In this document: positions 1-4,954 of the stretch, piece by piece | Layout: each line of letters opens with the position of its first letter | Position numbering within the stretch: the first letter of the stretch is position 1 | Origin: JBFEYJ01 sp041563315 | Lineage (GTDB): Bacteria > Pseudomonadota > Gammaproteobacteria > Thiohalomonadales > Thiohalomonadaceae | DNA: 8,020 bases | Assembly: GCA_041563315.1 (NCBI GenBank) | Contig: JBFFNE010000107.1 | Coordinates: 1-8,020, forward strand | Reading direction: 5' to 3' | Program-made: the position numbers and the translations under genes | Notes under the pieces: generated by a model | Told to the model about the DNA's origin: nothing | The model's input: the letters and a program-made list of their open reading frames with translations, nothing else | Databases searched by the model: none

Positions 1-130
1 CCCGCCAGCCCGCTAGCGTGCGGTATGGCGCTGTGGTGTTGATGCTCGGGTCCCTGGAGGGGGCAACTTGGCCTAATCGGCTCTCGCATAAAGGGGCGAG
101 TAGTTACAAAAATGTATAAAATGTGTGACT

Positions 131-136
131 AGGAGG
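131..136 (+). promoter_or_regulatory. Shine-Dalgarno site fixing the GTG start of the small lipoprotein
   Basis: A perfect AGGAGG lies 5 bases before the GTG at 142. It decides the start, because the next in-frame ATG at 154 would be 17 bases away and the ATG at 140 is in another frame and hits a stop at once. A TATAAA-like AT-rich stretch at 115-120 could be a -10 element, but I see no convincing -35 partner. Confidence 0.7.
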
Positions 137-141
137 TGAAT

Positions 142-291
142 GTGGAAATATGGATGATTGCCGTGTTAAGTGCGATGGCACTTGTCGCTTGTGGCCGTAG
201 TAATGAGGGTGTCGATGCATCAGGTAATAACGCTGATTCAGTTTTCATGACATGGGATCAGGACACCTGGAACAGTAAAGTCTGGGAGTAG
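142..291 (+). CDS. Tiny lipoprotein (49 aa) with a lipobox, first gene of a three-gene cluster
   Basis: This short GTG-start gene encodes a 49-residue predicted lipoprotein. A hydrophobic signal sequence (MEIWMIAVLSAMALVAC) ends in the lipobox LVAC, so signal peptidase II should cleave before Cys17 and leave a lipidated peptide of about 33 residues that is polar and rich in Asn, Asp and Trp. The residue after the cysteine is Gly rather than Asp, which in enterobacterial sorting rules favours the outer membrane. A perfect AGGAGG sits 5 bases upstream of the GTG. The stop lies 4 bases before the next gene, whose ribosome binding site is inside this gene's last codons, so the two are very probably co-transcribed and co-translated. 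I recognise no family; size and architecture recall entericidin-type small lipoproteins, but the mature sequence does not. Seen: lipobox, RBS, spacing. Inferred: lipidation and possible processing by the Lit-like protein two genes downstream. Confidence 0.8.
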   Translation: MEIWMIAVLSAMALVACGRSNEGVDASGNNADSVFMTWDQDTWNSKVWE

Positions 292-295
292 AATA

Positions 296-1198
296 ATGAA
301 AAATGGAATAGTTATTTGGATGTCTGTCACTATGACAGCGTTTGTCCCTTATTCAGTCATGGCGTCAGATGTCGGACTATCGCATACCTTCGTTGCTGGA
401 ACACCTGCTAAAGCTGATAAGGTTAATCAGAATTTTACTGATATAAAAGTCGCAGTGGATGACAATAATAGCCGCATTACAGCAAACGAGGCATCGGTTG
501 CCGCGAATGAAACGGGAATATCCAATAACGCCACATCGATTGATGCACTGGCAACGTCAGTGAGCGCCAACACCAATGCTGTAGATACCAATGCACAGTC
601 AATCGCAAACATCAGTCAGGCTGTTAGTATCTATGATCGGGATGGCAACCGCCTCGGTCGTTTTATCTCTGTCGCGCCATTGATTGATGTCAGTTATTCG
701 AAGCAGGTTCATCAGGGAAAAATTGTCTGGTTACTTTCAGAACAAGGGTATCTGTTTGCCCTGCAACGCGACTACGGGCTCTCCATTGCAAAACTGCTTG
801 GGATCGAATATTTCCAAGCACCTTCAACTTCAACTGATGATGTTATATCCAAAGCCAGGCTTTATTACGAGTCCAACAACTGCACCGGCCAGGCCTATCT
901 CTCTGACGCCAATCTTGACGCTATTGCCTATACAGGGTTCAGTCCGGTTCTTAGCGTTCGCGGTGGCCTGGTTTTCTTAGTGACGGATATGAGTGGGACA
1001 GAAACCGCTTTTTATCTACCCAAAAAAAGCAGTGCAGTACCCATCGCTTACTCCTCTTCACGTGTGTGGAACAGTACAATATGTAACCAGAATGCACCTG
1101 CCCTATTAGAGTTTTCTCGTGCGGTCTTGTCTAATGAGCCTGCAGTGACCGGTGTGAAAAGCGATCCTGCTTATGCATGGCCACTTACCATTGATTAG
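296..1198 (+). CDS. Exported protein with N-terminal seven-residue coiled coil and C-terminal globular domain
   Basis: The 300-residue product starts with a Sec signal peptide (residues 1-23, likely cut after VMA). Next comes a segment (about 30-50, HTFVAGTPAKADKVNQNF) of a type common at the start of exported proteins of marine gammaproteobacteria. Residues 47-106 form a strict heptad pattern: the 'a' positions F47, V54, I61, V68, I75, I82, V89, V96 and I103 are all hydrophobic, and the 'd' positions are mostly Asn (57, 64, 71, 78, 92, 99). This is the N@d layer pattern known from trimeric autotransporter stalks. The remaining part (about 110-300) looks globular, begins SIYDRDGNRLGRF, and has two cysteines (C196, C263) that could form a disulfide. 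No autotransporter anchor follows, so the protein is presumably periplasmic or secreted, perhaps a trimer. The RBS GGGAG (284-288) is 7 bases before the ATG. Specific function unknown. Confidence 0.85.
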   Translation: MKNGIVIWMSVTMTAFVPYSVMASDVGLSHTFVAGTPAKADKVNQNFTDIKVAVDDNNSRITANEASVAANETGISNNATSIDALATSVSANTNAVDTNAQSIANISQAVSIYDRDGNRLGRFISVAPLIDVSYSKQVHQGKIVWLLSEQGYLFALQRDYGLSIAKLLGIEYFQAPSTSTDDVISKARLYYESNNCTGQAYLSDANLDAIAYTGFSPVLSVRGGLVFLVTDMSGTETAFYLPKKSSAVPIAYSSSRVWNSTICNQNAPALLEFSRAVLSNEPAVTGVKSDPAYAWPLTID

Positions 1199-1952
1199 GT
1201 CATGCTCAAGCAGCCCTTCTGGGCTGATACGCGCCACACACTGGTTTCTTCTGGTGTCCACTCTTGTGTTAAGCGCGATGTATATATCCTGGCATGCGTT
1301 GGCCGCAGTCAATTTTGGATACCCACTCTGGCACGAAGTACTCAATATCGAGGAAACGATCCAGACTCATGGGCCAAAAAATACTAAGCGTCCTCTTTTT
1401 CATCACACCGATAAGTCCGAACACGAACGTCTGTTCGCTTTCATTGTCGATGCGATTCATGATAGCGGCCGTAACCTTGAACAGCTCAGCTATTATGACA
1501 CGACTGGTCGCCGGCTTGGGTTGTTACTCACACCGCCGGAAATCATCCATCTGCATGATGTGGCTAATCTCATAAATGCCTTCCGTATCGTCGGTTTGCT
1601 GTCCATCGGCGCATTGCTATTTCTGTGTGGCACGGTGATCGTGAAAGGGCAACGTTTACCGTCGGGTAGCCGACTCGCTCTGGGGGGGGGAGTGTTGATG
1701 GGGATTGTGACGGTTATAGTGCTGGTGCTGGATCCGGTGCAAGCGTTCTATGGTCTGCATGTCCTTATATTTCCACCGGAGCACGAATGGTTTTTTTATT
1801 ACAGCGATTCATTAATGTCGATGATGATGCAGGCTCCCAATCTGTTCGGTCCGATTGCAGTGCTATGGTTTATCGTCGCTGCCTTGTTGGCTATGTTTTC
1901 TTGGATCGGATTTGGAAGGATACTGCAGAAAAGAAGAGTACAGGGCTGCTGA
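1173..1952 (+). CDS. DUF1461 / Lit-like integral membrane protein (candidate lipoprotein transacylase)
   Basis: The 259-residue membrane protein has four predicted helices (about 23-45, 132-155, 168-188, 222-250) and a large loop (46-130) after the first. The layout and conserved motifs are those of DUF1461, the family of Lit, which in Enterococcus and other Firmicutes moves an acyl chain from the diacylglyceryl group of a lipoprotein to its N-terminal cysteine amine, giving a lyso-form. Diagnostic segments are TPPEIIHLHDV (120-130), just before helix 2, and FYGLHVLIF (192-200), followed by the aromatic EHEWFFYYSDSLM. H128 and H196 match the two histidines I recall as functionally important in Lit. 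The start at 1173 overlaps the upstream gene by 26 bases and lacks a clear RBS; TTG at 1191 is an alternative. The nearby lipoprotein gene suggests a substrate, but activity in a Gram-negative is inferred. A run of nine G (1682-1690) lies in the gene. Confidence 0.8.
   Translation: MHGHLPLIRSCSSSPSGLIRATHWFLLVSTLVLSAMYISWHALAAVNFGYPLWHEVLNIEETIQTHGPKNTKRPLFHHTDKSEHERLFAFIVDAIHDSGRNLEQLSYYDTTGRRLGLLLTPPEIIHLHDVANLINAFRIVGLLSIGALLFLCGTVIVKGQRLPSGSRLALGGGVLMGIVTVIVLVLDPVQAFYGLHVLIFPPEHEWFFYYSDSLMSMMMQAPNLFGPIAVLWFIVAALLAMFSWIGFGRILQKRRVQGC
1682..1690 (+). repeat. G9 homopolymer inside the Lit-like coding sequence
   Basis: Nine consecutive G encode part of a Gly-Gly-Gly at the start of the third membrane helix. 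Loss of one G gives a TGA four codons further on and removes the second conserved histidine and the last helix. Gain of one G leads into a frame open to 1978 that does not encode the family's motifs. Such tracts can change length during replication. Confidence 0.9.
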
Positions 1953-2097
1953 GATCCCGGGAAGCAAATTTGCTGTGAAACCCGTGTTGTGCAAATCTCG
2001 AGACAACGTGCCGTTATGTTGCCCGGTGAATGCTTCAACATGAAAGCCGCTTATTGTCCCGGGATTGCACTAAACCGAAGAGTGGTGCAGGAAGACG
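1953..2097. other. Convergent intergenic region, no gene seen
   Basis: This gap separates the Lit-like gene (+) from the small exported-protein gene (-). It contains a perfect 12-base palindrome AGCAAATTTGCT (1963-1974) and a 9-base inverted pair built around CCCGGG (ATCCCGGGA near 1954 and TCCCGGGAT near 2057) about 100 bases apart. Neither is followed by a T-run, so I do not call a terminator. Confidence 0.5.
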
Positions 2098-2478
2098 TTA
2101 CTCCCGTATGATCATTCTTGCCAGCTCGAGATACACCTTGCCTTTCTCTCGTGCCACATCAGTATCGTTCCGTTCCGTGGCAAGATGCACCTCCTCTAGG
2201 GTGTCGGCGAGTTCGGACACTTCACTGCTGATCCTTTTCACGGCGTTCTCCAGGGTATAGGTGAGCTGGTGTATCTCTGCCATGGCCAGGGGATTGAGTT
2301 CACCCTGGAGAAGCTTTTCCAGCTTCTTGTTGTAGGAGGACAGGTTTTCAAATGCCTCTTCCAGCGTCGTGGCCGGTTTGCCTTTGAAATGGTCTGCCCG
2401 ATCGTCATCTGTCGCAAAGGCGGGGAGTGACAGGCTGAGGGCTGTGGCGAGTAGCAGTGTGCGGTGTCGATGTTTCAT
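2098..2478 (-). CDS. Small exported helical protein, probably DUF6746-like, Fur-controlled
   Basis: The 126-residue product has a clear Sec signal peptide (KHRHRTLLLATALSLSLP, cut after AFA at residue 22). The mature part is short, charged and almost entirely helical, with coiled-coil-like stretches (about 37-60 and 66-101) and the motifs DDRADHFKGKPA and EIHQLTYTLENAV. These resemble the periplasmic DUF6746 family as I remember it; that assignment is from memory. Three histidines (H30, H70, H98) are spaced along the chain; metal binding is possible but unproven. An AGGAG (+ strand 2488-2492) lies 9 bases before the ATG. Upstream is a good sigma70-like promoter whose -10 is inside a Fur box, so expression should rise under iron limitation. 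The YbaN-like gene diverges from the same region. The biochemical role is unknown. Confidence 0.85.
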   Translation of the reverse strand: MKHRHRTLLLATALSLSLPAFATDDDRADHFKGKPATTLEEAFENLSSYNKKLEKLLQGELNPLAMAEIHQLTYTLENAVKRISSEVSELADTLEEVHLATERNDTDVAREKGKVYLELARMIIRE

Positions 2479-2518
2479 AACAAAGTGCTCCTGTGTTGGT
2501 TTTATGAAAGATAGTGTC

Positions 2519-2546
2519 TTGAATTCTGAATGATAATGATTATCAT
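2519..2546 (+). promoter_or_regulatory. Candidate rightward promoter for the YbaN-like gene
   Basis: TTGAAT (2519-2524) and TATCAT (2541-2546) are 16 bases apart, matching 4/6 and 5/6 of the sigma70 consensus. The -10 lies inside the Fur box, so Fur binding would block it. The transcript would carry a leader of roughly 160 bases. A second weak option uses TTGCAA at 2562 with TGCTAT 17 bases downstream. Confidence 0.4.
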
Positions 2547-2547
2547 T
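2529..2547. promoter_or_regulatory. Fur box (perfect 9-1-9 inverted repeat)
   Basis: AATGATAATGATTATCATT is a perfect inverted repeat, AATGATAAT and ATTATCATT around a central G. It contains the full 7-1-7 Fur core TGATAATnATTATCA and matches 15 of 19 positions of the E. coli consensus from 2532. It overlaps the -10 elements of candidate promoters on both strands, the classic arrangement for iron-dependent repression of a divergent gene pair. Confidence 0.93.
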
Positions 2548-2567
2548 TAACTATTCTCTTTTTGCAA
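2539..2567 (-). promoter_or_regulatory. Sigma70-like promoter of the small exported-protein gene
   Basis: On the - strand TTGCAA (2562-2567) and GATAAT (2539-2544) are separated by exactly 17 bases, matching 4/6 and 5/6 of the consensus. The -10 is embedded in the Fur box. Transcription would start near 2532, giving a leader of about 55 bases. Confidence 0.65.
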
Positions 2568-2609
2568 CAGCTAATTCTTCACTCTGCTATCTGACAGAGC
2601 ACAGAAACG

Positions 2610-2646
2610 GTTCTGATGAATGCCCGATGGGCGATAGAGTCAGAAC
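2610..2646 (+). other. Nested hairpin in the leader of the YbaN-like gene
   Basis: GTTCTGA (2610-2616) pairs perfectly with TCAGAAC (2640-2646). Inside, GCCC (2622-2625) pairs with GGGC (2629-2632) across a 3-base loop. The structure lies between the Fur box and the coding sequence and ends just before a purine-rich AGGAGAGGG (2649-2657). It could be an RNA structure in the leader; no known riboswitch class is recognised. Confidence 0.4.
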
Positions 2647-2714
2647 TCAGGAGAGGGTGACTCCCCTTTTTGCGCGGATTGGGAGAAGATAACGGCTCGA
2701 ACGGTTGCTCTTCG

Positions 2715-3095
2715 ATGACTGCAATGCCGCGATTGATCCGTTGGCCTTCACTGCTATTGGCCTACCTGTTTCTCACTCTGGCAATTATCGGCGTCGTACT
2801 GCCCGGTTTGCCGACAGTGCCTTTTCTGTTGTTTGCGGTCTGGTTTGCTGCACGGGGCTCCGCGCCACTGCATCGTTGGCTTTATGCTCATCCCCACCTC
2901 GGTGCTCTTTTAATCGATTGGGAGCGGCAAGGTGCGGTTTCCCGGCGGAGCCAATGGATTGCCATCGTGCTGCTCGCCATCAGCTGGGGAGTGATGTATT
3001 GGCGTATCGACCATGTTTGGTTGCTGGTCGGGTTGGCGTTGCTGTTTGTCGCTGTCGCCATTTTTCTGCTGACCCGGCCTGAGCCTTGCCGATGA
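2715..3095 (+). CDS. YbaN / DUF454 family inner-membrane protein
   Basis: This small membrane protein (126 residues from the chosen start) carries the DUF454 signature at residues 24-39, IIGVVLPGLPTVPFLL, at the end of the first helix, matching E. coli YbaN (GVVLPVLPTTPFILL). The family pattern continues with FAARGSAPLHRWLYAHPHLG (44-63), a polar cytoplasmic-type stretch with WERQGAVSRRSQW (69-81), then two further helices (about 82-96 and 100-119). Family length is about 120-130 residues. The biochemical role of YbaN is not established. The reading frame is open back to a TTG at 2670 (141 residues), which has a GGAGAGGG 12-13 bases upstream. I prefer ATG 2715, or 2724, because homologues begin just before the first helix, but neither ATG has a clear RBS. 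The Fur box at 2529-2547 suggests induction by iron starvation, together with the divergent small exported protein. Confidence 0.85.
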   Translation: MTAMPRLIRWPSLLLAYLFLTLAIIGVVLPGLPTVPFLLFAVWFAARGSAPLHRWLYAHPHLGALLIDWERQGAVSRRSQWIAIVLLAISWGVMYWRIDHVWLLVGLALLFVAVAIFLLTRPEPCR

Positions 3096-3236
3096 TAAGC
3101 GGTATGGCCTGGAGACTTATGCTGGGTCAAGACCCGGCCTAGCACGCAGGGCAGCCCCCCCGCATCTAATCAATCGTCGCGGCAGCGACACAAGCCTAAT
3201 GCAGGTATCAATATCCAACTAATCTGCGAAGAACTG
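3096..3236. other. Convergent intergenic region, no gene seen
   Basis: The gap follows the YbaN-like stop. A 10-base sequence GACCCGGCCT at the gene's 3' end (about 3071) recurs at about 3131, where it forms a small hairpin with GCTGGGTC just upstream. There is no T-run, so no + strand terminator is called. Confidence 0.5.
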
Positions 3237-3268
3237 AAAAAAAAGCCCCAGTGAGAAAACACCGGGGC
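3237..3268 (-). terminator. Rho-independent terminator of the KamA-like gene
   Basis: On the - strand GCCCC (transcribed from 3268-3264) pairs with GGGGC (3249-3245). An inner GTG/CAC pair flanks a six-base loop, with one mismatch between the two stems. Eight consecutive A on the + strand (3237-3244) become eight U right after the hairpin. It begins about 38 bases past the stop codon at 3306. Confidence 0.88.
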
Positions 3269-3305
3269 CTTAATCGAATCAACAAAAAGTGCAAACGTCC
3301 TTTAA

Positions 3306-4649
3306 TTATTCCTCAAAGAAGAACTTCTCCTCCCCAAAGGCCGGCTTCAGGTCATGCAGCCAGGTGGCCTCCGCATCGTATTGCGCAAAGAAGGGACGCT
3401 GCACCCAGTCCGGGTTGCGGCCCTGAATGAAGCGACAGACAAACACCTTTTCCCCCGCGACCTCTGCAACACCCTGGATCTCCACCTTGCCCGGGGTGGC
3501 GGACATGGACGGTCCACGTACGGTGCGTGACAGACCGGAGACCTGCTTGATTGCTTCGCGGTAGATCTCCCAGGCGCGCGCCAGCGGCACCTCGAAGTAG
3601 TGTTTGGCGCCGGTGTCGCGTTCGACGAACATGTAGTAGGGCACAATGCCGAGGCGGGTCTGCATACGCCACATTTTTCCCCAGACGTCCGGGTCGTCGT
3701 TGATATTCTTGATTAGAGGCGATTGGCTGCGCAGTACGGCGCCGGTGGCGCGCAGGCGTCGGATCGCTTCGACCGCCATTGGAGTTTCCATTTCCTGCCA
3801 GTGGTTGAAATGGGTCATAAGGGCGACGTGCTTGCCCGCCTTGACCAGTCGGGTGAGCAAGGCCAGCAGGGCGTCGGCATCTTCGTCGGTGACAAAGCGC
3901 TGCGGCCAGAACGAGATCGCCTTGGTGCCGATGCGGATGTTCTGGATGTGTTCGAACTCCTTGTCCAGCAATGGCTCCAGATACTCTTCGAGGTATTTGG
4001 TTTTCATCACCATGGGATCGCCACCGGTCATCAGCAGGTCGCTGACATGCTTGTGGGTACGCAGATACTGGTGCAGGTGATCGGTCTCTTTGCTGGAGAT
4101 ACGCAGTTCCTTGTCACCGATGAACTGCGCCCAGCGAAAACAGAAGCTGCAATAGCTGTGACAGGTCTGGCCCTGGCTGGGGAAGAACAGTACCGTCTCC
4201 CGGTATTTATGTTGCATCCCGGGCAGTTCTTCATTATTCAGCACGGGTACATTGAGATTCTTCTGTCCTGCCGGGTGCGGATTGAGTTTGTTGCGGATCT
4301 CTTTGGCAACCCGTTTTATCTCCGACTGTTCAGCGCCGGATCTCATCATCTCGGCCATGCGCTCAAAATCGGCTTCTTCCAACATGCCTGGTTGTGGGAA
4401 GGTGAGCTGGAAAATGGGATCTTCAGGAATATTGGTCCAGTCAATCAGTTCATCGATGACATACTGATTTACCCGAAAGGGCAAAACATTGGCCACAACA
4501 TGCATGGCAAAACGCTGCTCTTCGGGCAGGCGTTGGACCTGTGTGATCTGATCCAGATGGCGTTCGGTATAGACTTTGAAACGCTGGGTTTCACTGAACA
4601 GCTCAGCATATTCTTCGCGTTTACGATAAAACTGTAAAATCTTGCTCAT
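3306..4649 (-). CDS. KamA-family radical SAM / PLP enzyme (lysine 2,3-aminomutase-like, altered substrate site)
   Basis: The 447-residue enzyme belongs to the lysine 2,3-aminomutase superfamily, which uses S-adenosylmethionine, a [4Fe-4S] cluster and PLP to migrate an amino group. Visible elements: cluster motif CHSYCSFC (C163, C167, C170); R172, matching the carboxylate-binding Arg134 of the Clostridium subterminale enzyme; GGDP (209-212); HFNH (280-283); IND with D318, matching Asp293; and PGK with K388, matching the PLP lysine Lys337. The gapless stretch from SG (371) to K388 puts S381 where lysine mutase has Asp330, and the C-terminal zinc cysteines are absent. It is too long for EpmB and has no ablB neighbour, so the substrate is unknown. 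The start at 4649 is chosen because GGGAG lies 8 bases upstream and MSKILQFYRK is a credible N-terminus; the frame is open to 4760. A terminator follows. Confidence 0.92.
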   Translation of the reverse strand: MSKILQFYRKREEYAELFSETQRFKVYTERHLDQITQVQRLPEEQRFAMHVVANVLPFRVNQYVIDELIDWTNIPEDPIFQLTFPQPGMLEEADFERMAEMMRSGAEQSEIKRVAKEIRNKLNPHPAGQKNLNVPVLNNEELPGMQHKYRETVLFFPSQGQTCHSYCSFCFRWAQFIGDKELRISSKETDHLHQYLRTHKHVSDLLMTGGDPMVMKTKYLEEYLEPLLDKEFEHIQNIRIGTKAISFWPQRFVTDEDADALLALLTRLVKAGKHVALMTHFNHWQEMETPMAVEAIRRLRATGAVLRSQSPLIKNINDDPDVWGKMWRMQTRLGIVPYYMFVERDTGAKHYFEVPLARAWEIYREAIKQVSGLSRTVRGPSMSATPGKVEIQGVAEVAGEKVFVCRFIQGRNPDWVQRPFFAQYDAEATWLHDLKPAFGEEKFFFEE

Positions 4650-4954
4650 TACGGTTACTCCCGCTGGTTGGCGTAGTAACTGCGGCTTACTGCATAAATA
4701 GACGATGGGCCTGTTGGCCGATAAATCGCCTGGGTGGTTGTTGCGGCAACAACAACTCAAGCCCCAGCTATATTGAAACGTGTATGCGTATACACAAAGG
4801 ATCTGCTATCGCCTGGATATAGCGATAATCAGGTGTTAGGCGCCGCTTTGTGGGCCTGCTAACGATAAGAAAACGGGTATGGATTTAAACTAAGAGCCGC
4901 ATAGCATAACAATTCAGGCGTTCACCGTCCACTCAACCGGTTGCACGGTATCCT
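4650..4954. other. 305-base intergenic region with three inverted repeats, no gene seen
   Basis: The region separates the DUF3549 stop from the KamA-like start. Three inverted repeats lie within about 90 bases: GTTGTTGC-G-GCAACAAC (4737-4753), GTGTAT-GCGT-ATACAC (4780-4795), and TATCGC with GCGATA spaced by 9 bases (4807-4827). Further left-hand candidates include a weak - strand promoter, TTGTTA (4907-4912) and TTTAAA (4884-4889) with a 17-base spacer, which would give a long leader containing all three repeats. A palindrome CAACCGGTTG near 4935, flanked by ACCGT and ACGGT, lies just after the DUF3549 stop but has no T-run. No open frame here looks coding. Confidence 0.6.
4658..4662 (-). promoter_or_regulatory. 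Shine-Dalgarno site of the KamA-like gene
   Basis: GGGAG on the - strand lies 8 bases before the ATG at 4649 and supports it over the in-frame ATG at 4760. The residues encoded between the two are Cys- and Pro-rich and unlike the family. Confidence 0.65.

Noticed and set aside
1..141. Frame open from base 3 to a TAA at 117-119, and a - strand frame running off the left edge
   Set aside because: Both are too short to recognise, lack an RBS or family motif, and could be chance; the left 140 bases are left unassigned. The CTCGC/GCGAG pair at 83-100 is too weak to call.
296..1198. Phage tail fibre or trimeric autotransporter adhesin
   Set aside because: It has a Sec signal peptide and no phage neighbours, and there is no C-terminal beta-barrel anchor; only the coiled-coil style is shared.
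2653..2671. Short hairpin AGGG/CCCT followed by five T as an attenuator
   Set aside because: A 4-base stem is too weak for a terminator and it overlaps a likely ribosome binding site.
2705..3082. Second + strand frame overlapping the YbaN-like gene
   Set aside because: The DUF454 signature and membrane helices lie in the other frame; this one is compositionally a shadow.
3122..3140. Hairpin GCTGGGTC/GACCCGGC as terminator of the YbaN-like gene
   Set aside because: The loop is only two bases and no T-run follows on the + strand.
3723..4637. Long open frame of 304 codons on the + strand opposite the KamA-like gene
   Set aside because: The - strand frame carries every motif of the KamA family; the opposite frame shows no domain and is a by-product of its codon use.
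3306..4649. Calling the radical SAM gene ablA or epmB
   Set aside because: There is no ablB acetyltransferase neighbour, the protein is about 100 residues longer than EpmB, and a key lysine-binding Asp is replaced.
4650..4760. Longer start for the KamA-like enzyme adding 37 residues
   Set aside because: The extra stretch is Cys- and Pro-rich and unlike the family, while ATG 4649 has a good Shine-Dalgarno site.
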